This document shows, one piece after another, positions 7,899-16,145 of a stretch of DNA of 16,293 nucleotides (within the stretch, counting starts at the first letter, position 1; each line of letters begins with the position of its first letter). The notes below the pieces were generated by a model, which did no database searches, was not told where the DNA came from, and saw only the letters and a program-made list of their open reading frames with translations. The position numbers and the translations under genes are program-made. Source of the DNA: Candidatus Peregrinibacteria bacterium (lineage in GTDB: Bacteria; Patescibacteriota; Gracilibacteria; UBA1369; LOWO2-01-FULL-3); the NCBI GenBank assembly GCA_016214225.1, contig JACROX010000069.1, forward strand, positions 1 to 16,293, in the 5' to 3' direction.

Positions 7899-9299
7899 TT
7901 ATTCGTAAGTGGAGTGAAAGTGTCCTTTTTTATCGGTTCTTTCGTAGGTGTGCGCTCCGAAAAAATCTCTGAGTCCTTGAATTAAATTTGTCGGCAGTTT
8001 TGATTTTCTCACAGTGTCAAAATAATTTAAAGAAGCTGATAATGCCGGAATCGGAATTCCTGTTAAAGCTGAAACGGCGCAAATTTCCCTCAAGCTTTTT
8101 ATCGAGTTATCCAATTCCTTATAAACTTCTTTGTCCGCCAATATGTGTTTTTCTTTTGTTATTTTCAGTGATTTCTGAAATAGTTTTAAAATGTCCGATC
8201 TGATAATGCATCCGCCCTGCCATATTCTGGCTATTTCCGATAAATTTAATTTCCATTTTTCGTTTTTCGATACCGTTTTTAAAAGTTCAAACCCTTGCGA
8301 GTAAGTGATTATTATCGCGGAGGAAAGCGCTGATTTTATATGAGGAAGAATTTCTTTCAGTTTCGAATAATTGACCGATTTTTTATTTTTATAAATTTTG
8401 GAAAGAATTATTCTGTTTTTTGTATCGCCTGAAAGTGTCCTGAAAAAAACCGCTTCCGTAATGGAGGGGATGGCGGCGCCGTTTATGAGCGCGCTTTGCG
8501 AGCTCCAGATTCCCGTTCCTTTTTGCTCTGCTTTATCGGAAATAAAATCCATTAAATAGCCTTTTTTAAAATCATCTTTTTTATTTAATACTTTTGTTGA
8601 AATTTCAAGGAGGTATGATTTTAGATTTCCTTTATCTAGTCTCTCGAAAATTTTACTTATTTCCGGGGCTTTCAGGCCGTATAGCGATTGTAATATTTCG
8701 TATGTCTCAGCGATAATTTGCATGACTCCATATTCGATTCCGTTGTGCGCGGTTTTTACAAAATGTCCCGCTCCGTTTTCTCCGATAAATGTTACGCACG
8801 GTTTTTTATTGAAATCTTTCGCGGCTATTTTTTCAAATATTTTTTTAATTTTCTCCCATGATTTTTTATTTCCTCCCGGCATTAAACTTGGCCCCATAAG
8901 CGCGCCTTTTTCTCCTCCGGATATGCCGCATCCCACAAAATTAATATTTTTCTTTTTTAATTTTTCACAGCGTTTTTGAGTGTCGAGAAAGTTTGAATTA
9001 CCGCAGTCTATGATTATGTCTTCTTTTTGGAGGAATGGAAGAATGTGTTTTATCGTTTTATCCACGGCAAAACCCGCTTGTACGAGTAAGATTATTTTTC
9101 GCGGTTTTTCAAGATTGTTTATGAATTTTTTTAGATCTGTTTCTCCGGATAAATATTTATTTTCAAATTCTTTTATGAAGATTTTTGTTTTTTCCGCTGT
9201 TCTGTTAAATACCGAGATTTTGAATTTGTGATTCGCAATATTTCTGGCTAAATTTTGTCCCATTGTCCCAAGACCTATAAGTCCGATTTGGGCTTTCAT
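7899..9299 (-). CDS. gnd: 6-phosphogluconate dehydrogenase, decarboxylating
   Basis: Converts 6-phosphogluconate to ribulose-5-phosphate and CO2 with NADP reduction. The N-terminal Rossmann domain has GLGTMG (residues 9-14) and NRT (32-34), the NADP-type residues after strand two. Substrate residues are in SGGEKGALMGPSLMPGG (127-143), and the catalytic Lys182 is in HFVKTAHNGIEYG. The all-helical C-terminal domain ends in a tail with AHTYERTDKKG that reaches into the partner subunit. At 466 aa it is the long, dimeric form (about 470), not the short 300-residue form. It lies 5 bases after the LOG gene and 3 before zwf. Confidence 0.97.
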   Translation of the reverse strand: MKAQIGLIGLGTMGQNLARNIANHKFKISVFNRTAEKTKIFIKEFENKYLSGETDLKKFINNLEKPRKIILLVQAGFAVDKTIKHILPFLQKEDIIIDCGNSNFLDTQKRCEKLKKKNINFVGCGISGGEKGALMGPSLMPGGNKKSWEKIKKIFEKIAAKDFNKKPCVTFIGENGAGHFVKTAHNGIEYGVMQIIAETYEILQSLYGLKAPEISKIFERLDKGNLKSYLLEISTKVLNKKDDFKKGYLMDFISDKAEQKGTGIWSSQSALINGAAIPSITEAVFFRTLSGDTKNRIILSKIYKNKKSVNYSKLKEILPHIKSALSSAIIITYSQGFELLKTVSKNEKWKLNLSEIARIWQGGCIIRSDILKLFQKSLKITKEKHILADKEVYKELDNSIKSLREICAVSALTGIPIPALSASLNYFDTVRKSKLPTNLIQGLRDFFGAHTYERTDKKGHFHSTYE

Positions 9300-9304
9300 G
9301 CTTA

Positions 9305-9988
9305 TTAATTTAGTTTATATTTTTTGATGTTCGTGCAGTAATTTTCTCCTTCTTTTTTGAACACTTTATATGTCTTGATTATTATTTTAATCGCGTCTTC
9401 CACGTCTTTTGCCAGATAAATTTGTCCAAATTCTTCCTCGTTTATGAATCCGTTTTTTAGTGGATATTTTCTTGCCCACTCAATTAATTTTTTCCACATT
9501 TCCCCGACAAGGATCACAGGTATCGGACAAATATGATGGACTTGCACCAACTGCCAAGTATAAAAAAATTCAAGGCATGTTCCGACTCCTCCAGGCATAA
9601 TTACAACTGCGCATGAAAGCTTCATAAAATTGTCCAATCTTTCCGAAAATCTTTTGAATGTTTTTTTTATTTCAACATATGGATTTATTTTGTTTTCCCA
9701 TGGGAGTTCTATTTTCAGCCCTATTGAATCCAAAATATCATTGATGTCTCCTTCTTCATGCCCTTTATTCGCGGCTTCCATTAATCCCGGGCCGCCTCCC
9801 GTTACTATGTCAAAGCCGTGTTTTGCAATTTCTTTTGCCAATTTAAAAGTATCTTTGTAAATTTTGTTTCCCGATTTTACTCGCGCGGAACCGAATATCG
9901 AAATTCTAAAATCGTTTTTTCTCAGCTCTTTTTGGAGGCTTATGTGTTTGTGATGATTATTGTTATTCACTGAATGTTTTTTAGGCAT
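9305..9988 (-). CDS. LOG-family nucleotide 5'-monophosphate phosphoribohydrolase
   Basis: Rossmann-like protein of the LOG/TIGR00730 family, formerly annotated as lysine decarboxylase. Characterised members cleave nucleoside 5'-monophosphates (cytokinin ribotides, AMP and others) into base and ribose-5-phosphate. Motifs are FGSARV (32-37), GGGPGLMEAANKG (64-76), an Arg at 117 before the active site and PGGVGTCLE (132-140). At 227 aa it is a little longer than the 180-200 aa core. The first 20 residues are rich in Asn and His (8-15). The start overlaps the tkt stop by 8 bases. Its place among pentose phosphate genes suggests it feeds ribose-5-phosphate to transketolase; this is inference, and the base specificity is unknown. 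Confidence 0.88.
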   Translation of the reverse strand: MPKKHSVNNNNHHKHISLQKELRKNDFRISIFGSARVKSGNKIYKDTFKLAKEIAKHGFDIVTGGGPGLMEAANKGHEEGDINDILDSIGLKIELPWENKINPYVEIKKTFKRFSERLDNFMKLSCAVVIMPGGVGTCLEFFYTWQLVQVHHICPIPVILVGEMWKKLIEWARKYPLKNGFINEEEFGQIYLAKDVEDAIKIIIKTYKVFKKEGENYCTNIKKYKLN

Positions 9989-11924
9989 GAGGAAATTTAT
10001 TAGAGAGTATTTTGGTTGAGGATTCTTTAATCGCGGATGAGTCTATTTTGGCAAGTTTATATAATTCTTCCGGCTTTCCCGAAAGTTGATATGAAGTTAC
10101 TCCCATTGATTTGAATTCTTCAACTTGTATCGCGTTTTCAATTAAAGCTCTCGCAAGCTGTCCTCCAAGACCGGAAATCGGATTGTGATCTTCCACCGTT
10201 ATTACTTTTCTTGTTTTTTTAATTGACTCCAATAATGTGTCATCGAATTTTTTTATTGAACTTACGGCTATTATTTCTATTGAAAATTCCGGATATTCTT
10301 TCATCATTTCTTCGCGCGCTTTTATGGCTTCTTGAGTCGTTGTTCCGCATGTCGCTATTGTTAAATTCAATCCGCTTCTTATGATGTCGCATTTCCCGTA
10401 TTCATATTTATAATTTTCATCGTAAAAAATACTTCCATCCTCTTTTGTTATGACGGGTACTTTGTGCCGTCCCATTCTCATATAAAAATTTCCGTAGTGA
10501 GACGCGATATAACGCACCAATCTGTCCGTGTGATTTGGATCCACAGGTTCGACTGTCATTGTATTGAACAATCCGAGAAATGATCCCGAGTCGTCGATCG
10601 CTTGATGTGTCGGACCATCTTCGCCAACGGAAAGTCCGCAGTGGGTCGCCACCATTTTTACGTTCGCGCAGTTTATGTCGTTGACTCTGGCTTGATCTTT
10701 CGCGCGACTGGTCATGAATGCTCCGAATGTTGAACAGAAGGGAATAAATCCGATTAAAGAAAGTCCTCCGGAGGCCGATACCATGTGCTGTTCCGCGATT
10801 CCGCATTCTATGTATTGTTGAGGCAATTCTTCTGATACGAATTTTGTCATTACCGATGTTTTTAAATCCGCAGTAAGCGCGACGATATTTTTGTTTCTTT
10901 TTGCCAAGTCCAAAAGGGCTTTGCCGTATCCCGTTCGGCAATCCGTCATGTTTTCTTTTTCGTAAATTATCGGTTCGCCCGTGTCTATTTTTGTGTCGGT
11001 TAAAAGTTTTGGATACTCCGCTTTTTTTGGATGCCATTTTATTCCTTTTCTGAACTCTTCAATCAAGTTTTCTTCATCTTTTGTGAGAGTGAGGTTTTCA
11101 ATTTGTTGTTTTGATTGTTCTGGTTTTGGAGGTTTTCCATGCCAGTCGGACTTATTTGATCTGCCGTCTTTTTCCATAAAATCCACGCCATATCCCATGA
11201 TGCTATGGCCGAGAATTACGACGGGTTTGTCCTCTTTATTTTGCGCCGAGGATATTCCCGCCCAAATTTCTTCATAATTGTGCGCGTCTATTTCAATAAT
11301 GTTCCAATCCGCGGCTGAAAATATTTTTTTAATATCTATGTTTAATGTCGCGACTAAACTGTCCGTGAGTTGAACTTTGTTGTAGTCCACGAATAAAATC
11401 AGATTGTTTAATTCGTGATGTTTTGCGAAATTAATCATCTCGTGAACTTGTCCTTCCTCACATTCTCCGTCTCCCATTAGCGCGTAAACTTTTTGATTTG
11501 TTTTGTTGTATTTTTCAGCCCACGCGAATGATGATGCCACGGAAACGCCTATTCCAAGCGGTCCCGTGCCGTACCAAATTCCTGGAACATGTCTTGTCAC
11601 GTGTCCTTCGTATATCGAATTTACTTTCCTGAAAGTTTTTACAACTTCTTCTTTCGGGATATATCCCATTTCCGCCAATACGCCGTAAACTCCCGGCGAT
11701 ATGTGTCCGTTTGAAATAACTATTTTTTCTCCCGTTTGCCCTATTATGAAAGCGTAAAGAGTCGCGAGATAATCAAGTGAAGAAAGCGATCCTCCCGGGT
11801 GTCCACTAGAAGCGTTTGTTACCATTTCGAGAATTGATTTTCGGCATGATTTTGTAAAAGTTTTAAGAAAATTTATTTGCTCTTCGCTAAGGCTGTCGCC
11901 GAATTTTGGAATGTTTACTGGCAT
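9981..11924 (-). CDS. tkt: Transketolase
   Basis: Thiamine diphosphate enzyme that moves two-carbon units between sugar phosphates in the non-oxidative pentose phosphate branch. The N-terminal domain has SGHPGG (residues 40-45) and the Mg-ThDP motif from GDGECEEG (151-158) to DYNK (180-183). The pyrimidine domain has the catalytic Glu378 in GIAEQH and DGPTHQAIDD. A C-terminal domain follows (about 510-647). At 647 aa it is a complete one-chain enzyme, not split halves. DXS (1-deoxyxylulose-5-phosphate synthase) shares the fold, but the order of motifs and the neighbours favour transketolase. It overlaps pgi by 10 bases and the LOG gene by 8. Confidence 0.95.
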   Translation of the reverse strand: MPVNIPKFGDSLSEEQINFLKTFTKSCRKSILEMVTNASSGHPGGSLSSLDYLATLYAFIIGQTGEKIVISNGHISPGVYGVLAEMGYIPKEEVVKTFRKVNSIYEGHVTRHVPGIWYGTGPLGIGVSVASSFAWAEKYNKTNQKVYALMGDGECEEGQVHEMINFAKHHELNNLILFVDYNKVQLTDSLVATLNIDIKKIFSAADWNIIEIDAHNYEEIWAGISSAQNKEDKPVVILGHSIMGYGVDFMEKDGRSNKSDWHGKPPKPEQSKQQIENLTLTKDEENLIEEFRKGIKWHPKKAEYPKLLTDTKIDTGEPIIYEKENMTDCRTGYGKALLDLAKRNKNIVALTADLKTSVMTKFVSEELPQQYIECGIAEQHMVSASGGLSLIGFIPFCSTFGAFMTSRAKDQARVNDINCANVKMVATHCGLSVGEDGPTHQAIDDSGSFLGLFNTMTVEPVDPNHTDRLVRYIASHYGNFYMRMGRHKVPVITKEDGSIFYDENYKYEYGKCDIIRSGLNLTIATCGTTTQEAIKAREEMMKEYPEFSIEIIAVSSIKKFDDTLLESIKKTRKVITVEDHNPISGLGGQLARALIENAIQVEEFKSMGVTSYQLSGKPEELYKLAKIDSSAIKESSTKILSNKFPHA

Positions 11925-13201
11925 AAATATTTTTTTGTGAGTTTTTTTGATAGTTCTACTCCGGGCTGATTGAAGGCATTTATGTTGTATAGCTCTCCCA
12001 AAAACGCGATTGAGGCTTCAAAAAATATAGTAAGTTCTCCAATGGTTTCTTCATTTATTATTTCAATTTTTACAGTTATGTTCGGGCGGTTGTTTGTCGT
12101 TAAAGATTCTTCCGTGGCTTTTTTTTCGGCTTTCATCAGTTTGTTGAAAGAAGTGTTTTTAAAAACTTCCGTTTCGGGTTCCGTTTTTTTCGGATTCGGA
12201 ATTTTAGCGGAATTCATTTGATTCAATATTTCCATGAAAATAATCAATTTATCGTTCGGGCCTTCGCTGTAAAGCTGGAGTTGAGAGTGCTGATCTGTTA
12301 CTCCCAAGGCGTTTATCGGCGTTAGGCCGGTGTAAACTTCTTCTCCTCTGTTGTTGAATTTTTTACCGATACTTTCGGCGAGAAGCTGTCTGTACCAGTC
12401 GGCCAATCGGATGAGTTTTTGCGCGTATGGCATGAGCACTATTGTTGTTTTTCCTTTTCGTCCGAGTATGTACTCAATTTTTGCCAATCTGAACGGCAGA
12501 TTTTCTTTGACGTTTTCACTTAAAAAAATCTTTCTCATTTTTTTCGCTCCCGCGAGGATTTTTTCTATGTTTATTCCTATTAATCTTGCAGGCAATAAGC
12601 CAACGGGTGTTAGTACTGAAAATCTTCCGCCTACGCTCTCCGGAATGTCGAAACATTTGATTTTTTCTTCATTTGAGATTTTACGGATGAGTCCTTTTTT
12701 GGGATCCGTTATAAAAACGAAATGGTCTTTGATTTTTAATTTTTTCTTCTCGCATTTTTCTCTGAAATATAAATATTGTGATAATGTTTCCATTGTTTCT
12801 CCAGACTTTGTTATCACTATGAATAATGTTTTTTTGTAATCCAAAATGTCTTCAATTTCGCGCATTAAAACGGGGTCGATGTTGTCCAATACGTGAAGGC
12901 GCGGAAACGTATTTTTTGAAAGTTCGTTTTCAAATAAATGTTTTAACGATTGTTGAAGAAAACTTGCTCCCATAGCCGATCCGCCGATTCCCAAAACCAC
13001 AATATCTTTAAATTTATTTTTGGCGGCGAATAAATTTATGGCTTTTATTTGTTTCGCGTCGTCTATGATTTTATAAAAACCTTGTTTGCGATTATGAATT
13101 CTTTCCAATATTTTTTTTAAATTCGGTTCTTTTAAATCCTCTTCGGATAGGCCGTGAATGGGGGAGATTTTATCCAAATTTATTATGTCCAAAACAACCA
13201 T
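11915..13201 (-). CDS. pgi: Glucose-6-phosphate isomerase
   Basis: Interconverts glucose-6-phosphate and fructose-6-phosphate. It is the SIS-fold PGI of standard bacterial type. The sugar-phosphate site has GIGGSAMG (71-78) and TKSGET (131-136). VGGRFSVLTPVGLLPA, NNRGEEVYTGLTP (with the base-catalyst Glu), TDQHSQ and the late NAFNQPGVELSKK are all present. At 428 aa it resembles the shorter PGIs of Thermotoga or Bacillus (about 450). Inside this operon it can return fructose-6-phosphate to zwf and so close a pentose phosphate cycle. It lies 4 bases after tal and overlaps tkt by 10. Confidence 0.95.
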   Translation of the reverse strand: MVVLDIINLDKISPIHGLSEEDLKEPNLKKILERIHNRKQGFYKIIDDAKQIKAINLFAAKNKFKDIVVLGIGGSAMGASFLQQSLKHLFENELSKNTFPRLHVLDNIDPVLMREIEDILDYKKTLFIVITKSGETMETLSQYLYFREKCEKKKLKIKDHFVFITDPKKGLIRKISNEEKIKCFDIPESVGGRFSVLTPVGLLPARLIGINIEKILAGAKKMRKIFLSENVKENLPFRLAKIEYILGRKGKTTIVLMPYAQKLIRLADWYRQLLAESIGKKFNNRGEEVYTGLTPINALGVTDQHSQLQLYSEGPNDKLIIFMEILNQMNSAKIPNPKKTEPETEVFKNTSFNKLMKAEKKATEESLTTNNRPNITVKIEIINEETIGELTIFFEASIAFLGELYNINAFNQPGVELSKKLTKKYLCQ

Positions 13202-13205
13202 TTTA

Positions 13206-13919
13206 TTATTGTTTAATTGATGTCCAGTCGTCCGCGAATTTTTTTATGCCTATGTCGGTGAGAGGGTGATGGATAAGTTTTTCCAAAACTTCGGCAGGCA
13301 TGGTGGAGATGTCTGCTCCAAGCTTCGCGGCCTCTACGACGTGTCTCGGATGTCTTATGCTCGCGACCAAAACTTTTGTTTTAAAATTATAATTTCTGAA
13401 AATTTGAATAATATCTTTTATAAGCTCCATTCCGTCCTGCGAAATATCATCAAGTCTTCCGATAAACGGACTGACGAAATTCGCGCCTCCTTTCGCGGCA
13501 AGAAGAGCCTGACTCGCGGAAAAAACCAAGGTAATATTTGTTTTAACTCCTTTTTTTGAAAGCACTTTCAGCGCTTTCATGCCTTCTTCATTCATTGGGA
13601 GTTTTACGTAAATATTTTTCGCCCATTTCGCGTATTCGAGTCCTTCTTTTATCATGCCTTTTGCGTCTGACGATGTTACTTCCGCGCTTATCGGCCCGTT
13701 TATCACTTTCGCGATTTCTTTTATTCTTTTTTCGAACAAGCGGTTCCGCCCGGCGGGACTGTCTAGCTTTTGCCGTGAGCCACGCTTTGGCGTGGCGAAC
13801 TCCTCTTGTACTTTTTCTTTCGCCACAAGCGTTGGATTTGTTGTTACGCCGTCAATTACGCCCCATTCGGCATATTTTTTAATATCTTGAATATTTGCGG
13901 TGTCGAGGAAAAATTGCAT
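13206..13919 (-). CDS. tal: Transaldolase, short TalC/MipB type, with an in-frame insertion
   Basis: Transfers a dihydroxyacetone unit between sugar phosphates through a Schiff base on Lys106 (YVKLP). It is a small TIM-barrel of the TalC family. Glu80 (ISAEV) and the Phe in SPFIGRLD match transaldolases; fructose-6-phosphate aldolase has Gln and Tyr there. The start chosen is MQFFLDT, the normal family start. A longer frame to 13976 exists, but that ATG overlaps the -35 box. At 237 aa it is about 22 longer than the usual 214-220. The excess lies at residues 37-61 between [10 protein letters not shown] and [10 protein letters not shown] and is encoded by a palindromic GC-rich segment. First gene of the operon; no Shine-Dalgarno. 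Confidence 0.93.
   Translation of the reverse strand: MQFFLDTANIQDIKKYAEWGVIDGVTTNPTLVAKEKVQEEFATPKRGSRQKLDSPAGRNRLFEKRIKEIAKVINGPISAEVTSSDAKGMIKEGLEYAKWAKNIYVKLPMNEEGMKALKVLSKKGVKTNITLVFSASQALLAAKGGANFVSPFIGRLDDISQDGMELIKDIIQIFRNYNFKTKVLVASIRHPRHVVEAAKLGADISTMPAEVLEKLIHHPLTDIGIKKFADDWTSIKQ
13737..13811 (-). repeat. GC-rich palindromic insertion inside tal
   Basis: This segment encodes the extra residues (about V37-L61, including [15 protein letters not shown]) that other TalC proteins lack. It contains two strong hairpins: 13779-13796, GCCACGC-TTTG-GCGTGGC with a perfect 7-bp stem, and 13743-13759, around CCGCCCGGCGG. It is clearly richer in G and C than the surrounding gene. TTTCG-ACAAGCG-like strings flank it as an imperfect direct repeat (13730-13742 and 13818-13831). 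The layout recalls Rickettsia palindromic elements, which also insert in frame into genes. The exact boundaries are uncertain, and no second copy is in the window. Confidence 0.7.
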
Positions 13920-13938
13920 AGATAAAGAGTTTATTAAA

Positions 13939-13959
13939 TTGGTTGAAATATTAAACCAA
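13939..13959. promoter_or_regulatory. Operator-like dyad over the operon -10 box
   Basis: A perfect inverted repeat TTGGTT-N9-AACCAA. The nine-base gap holds the -10 hexamer of the proximal tal promoter, so a bound repressor would block RNA polymerase. The sequence and its position are seen; function as an operator is inference. No regulator gene is in the window. Confidence 0.45.
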
Positions 13960-13976
13960 GTGGAGATTATGTGCAA
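13948..13976 (-). promoter_or_regulatory. Proximal promoter of the tal-pgi-tkt operon
   Basis: Read on the minus strand, TTGCAC (-35, 13971-13976) and TAATAT (-10, 13948-13953) are separated by exactly 17 bases. Transcription would start near 13941, about 22 bases before the tal ATG. No other promoter is evident between the operon genes, so this and the distal candidate would serve the whole chain. Confidence 0.6.
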
Positions 13977-14004
13977 ATTTTATGGACCTTCCAGTTTTTA
14001 TCAA
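13977..14004 (-). promoter_or_regulatory. Possible distal promoter of the same operon
   Basis: TTGATA (-35, 13999-14004) and TAAAAT (-10, 13977-13982) with a 16-base spacer, directly upstream of the proximal promoter. It would give a leader of about 50 bases crossing the dyad. It could act in tandem or be chance in AT-rich DNA. Confidence 0.4.
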
Positions 14005-14129
14005 CCCATAATCCTATTATTTTTCTTGAGATTTTAGAAAAATTTTAGGATTTTCCCCGGGGATTTTCAGGGGGTTTTAGGCTTGTGTCTGAGATATTCC
14101 GTTTTTTGCCATCTTTTTCTTCAAGCCTT
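14005..14129. other. dnaK-tal intergenic region, no clear terminator
   Basis: The region between the dnaK stop and the tal promoters contains a perfect palindrome TCCCCGGGGA (14054-14063) flanked by ATTTT runs, and a 7-bp inverted pair AGGCTTG (14079-14085) and CAAGCCT (14122-14128) with a 36-base gap. Neither is followed by a T-run in the minus-strand sense, so no standard intrinsic terminator is recognised. Read-through from dnaK into the operon is possible. Confidence 0.4.
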
Positions 14130-16118
14130 CTACTTCTCCCTTTCCCCCTTATCCACAACCTCCGCTTCGACTACTTCGTCTTCGGCTTTTTTCTTTTTTT
14201 CTCCTTTTTTGTAGACTTTTACGTTGTCGTCGGTGCTGCTGTCTGAACTTCCACTGCTTTCTTCTTTCGCGTCTCCGTCTGCGTTCCCGCTACTGCCCCC
14301 GCTGCTTTCAGCGGCTTTGTATAGCTCTGCGCCGACTTTTTGGATTTCGGAACTTAGCGCATCGTAGCCTTCTTTTACTTCGTCGACAGACGCGTCTTTG
14401 TTTTCGAGAATTTTCTTCAGAGCGTCGATTTTTTCTTGAACGGGCTTTTTGATTTCGTCCGATACTTTTTCTCCCGATTCTTTAAGTGTTTTTTCGGATT
14501 GCATCACAAGCGATTCGGCTTTATTCCTAAACTCAATCATGTCTTTTTTCTTTTTATCTTCCTCCGCGAATTTTTCCGCTTCCTGTTTCATCTTTTCGAT
14601 ATCGTCTTTTGATAGATTTGAACTGCCGGTAATTGTGATGTGCTGTGTTTTGTTTGTGGCTTTATCCAAAGCTTTTACGTTTAAAATTCCGTTCGAATCA
14701 ATATCGAACGTAACTTCAACTTGAGGAACTCCGCGCGGAGCGGGGGGGATTCCATCCAAAATAAATTTACCCAATGATTTGTTGTCGCTTGCCATAGGGC
14801 GTTCTCCCTGTACAACATGGACTTCAACCGAGGTTTGATTGTCGGCGGCTGTTGAGAAAATTTGTGATTTTGATGTTGGAATCGCGCTGTTTCTTTCAAT
14901 TAAAACCGTGTTGACTCCGCCCAATGTTTCGATGCCGAGAGATAGTGGAGTTACGTCCACGAGAAGTATGTCTTTTACGTTGCTGTCGCCCTGAATAATG
15001 CCTCCTTGAATAGCGGCGCCGAGGGCTACGACTTCATCCGGATTTGAACCTCTGCTAGGCTCTTTCCCGAAAATTTCTTTTACTTTTTGTTGAACTGCGG
15101 GCATTCTTGTTATTCCTCCAACCAAAATCACTTCGTCAATGTCGCTTTCAAACGCTTTCGCGTCTTTCATGGCTTGTCGGCATGGTTCTTCTGTTTTTTC
15201 AATCAAACTCATTACCAAATCTTCCAGTTTTGAGCGTGTTAATTTTTTCTCAAAGTTTTTCGGACCGTCTTTGTCTACCGAGATATAGGGAAGGCTGATT
15301 GTTGTTTCGTGCAATGTTGAAAGTTCTATTTTTGCCTTTTCCGCGGCTTCTTTTACCCTTTGAATCGCAAGTTTGTCGCTTGAAACATCTATGCCGGATT
15401 CATTTTTGAATTCCTTAATTATCCATTTCATGATTTCCTGATCCATGTCGTCTCCTCCGAGCTGTGTGTTTCCGTTTGTGGATTTTACTTGAAATACGCC
15501 GTCTCCCATTTCAAGAATCGAGATGTCGAATGTTCCTCCTCCAAAGTCGTATACGGCTATCTTTTTTTCGCCTCCTTGTTTGTCTATTCCATAAGCTAAC
15601 GCGGCGGCGGTTGGTTCGTTAATGATTCTTTTTACGTCAAGACCCGCGATTTTGCCTGCGTCTTTCGTGGCTTGTCTTTGCGAATCGTTGAAATAGGCGG
15701 GAACCGTGATTACCGCTTCTTTTACTTCATAGCCCAAGTAAGCCTCCGCGTCCGCTTTTAATTTTTGGAGTACCATGGCGGAAATTTCGGCGGGTGGTTT
15801 TTGTTTTCCTTCCAAAACTATTTCCACTTCTCCGCCTTTTCCTTTTACGCATTTGTATGACACTCGTTTTGTGTCGTCCACGGATTCGCCGTATTGGCGT
15901 CCGATGAATCTTTTCGCGGAATAAATTGTGTTTTCGGGATTGGTTACGGACTGATTTTTGGCTGAAATTCCAACTCTTCTTTCGCCGTTTTTGATCGCGA
16001 CTACAGACGGGGTTGTGCGTCCGCCTTCAGCGTTTGGAATAACTGTTGCTTCGCCTCCTTCCATGACGGCTACGCAAGAATTTGTTGTTCCAAGGTCGAT
16101 TCCTATTATTTTTGACAT
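14130..16118 (-). CDS. dnaK: Molecular chaperone DnaK (Hsp70)
   Basis: ATP-driven cytoplasmic chaperone working with DnaJ and GrpE. The ATPase domain has [10 protein letters not shown] (5-13), [11 protein letters not shown] (168-177), DFGGGTFD (191-198) and LVGGITRMP (332-340). The interdomain linker is around [15 protein letters not shown] (383-397). The substrate-binding domain follows, then a helical lid and a Gly/Ser/Asp-rich tail ending in VVEAEVVDK, like the usual EEVxDK end. The roughly 25-residue insert in the N-terminal quadrant (about 78-105), typical of Gram-negative type DnaK and missing in Firmicutes, is present. At 662 aa it is slightly long because of the tail. It stands alone: hrcA, grpE and dnaJ are not adjacent. 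No Shine-Dalgarno precedes the ATG. Confidence 0.98.
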   Translation of the reverse strand: MSKIIGIDLGTTNSCVAVMEGGEATVIPNAEGGRTTPSVVAIKNGERRVGISAKNQSVTNPENTIYSAKRFIGRQYGESVDDTKRVSYKCVKGKGGEVEIVLEGKQKPPAEISAMVLQKLKADAEAYLGYEVKEAVITVPAYFNDSQRQATKDAGKIAGLDVKRIINEPTAAALAYGIDKQGGEKKIAVYDFGGGTFDISILEMGDGVFQVKSTNGNTQLGGDDMDQEIMKWIIKEFKNESGIDVSSDKLAIQRVKEAAEKAKIELSTLHETTISLPYISVDKDGPKNFEKKLTRSKLEDLVMSLIEKTEEPCRQAMKDAKAFESDIDEVILVGGITRMPAVQQKVKEIFGKEPSRGSNPDEVVALGAAIQGGIIQGDSNVKDILLVDVTPLSLGIETLGGVNTVLIERNSAIPTSKSQIFSTAADNQTSVEVHVVQGERPMASDNKSLGKFILDGIPPAPRGVPQVEVTFDIDSNGILNVKALDKATNKTQHITITGSSNLSKDDIEKMKQEAEKFAEEDKKKKDMIEFRNKAESLVMQSEKTLKESGEKVSDEIKKPVQEKIDALKKILENKDASVDEVKEGYDALSSEIQKVGAELYKAAESSGGSSGNADGDAKEESSGSSDSSTDDNVKVYKKGEKKKKAEDEVVEAEVVDKGEREK

Positions 16119-16145
16119 ATTTTTATGGGTTAAAATGCTTATGTG

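Noticed and set aside
10417..11037. A 206-codon minus-strand frame inside tkt
   Set aside because: It lies wholly within transketolase in another frame, is rich in Arg and Ser with no recognisable domain, and tkt is unambiguous.
12351..12839. A 162-codon plus-strand frame opposite pgi
   Set aside because: Antisense shadow with Phe/Ser-rich, low-information sequence; pgi motifs occupy the other strand.
13206..13976. Longer transaldolase start at 13976
   Set aside because: The extra 19 residues are unlike the family, and that ATG overlaps the -35 box of the promoter. MQFFLDT at 13919 is the standard start.
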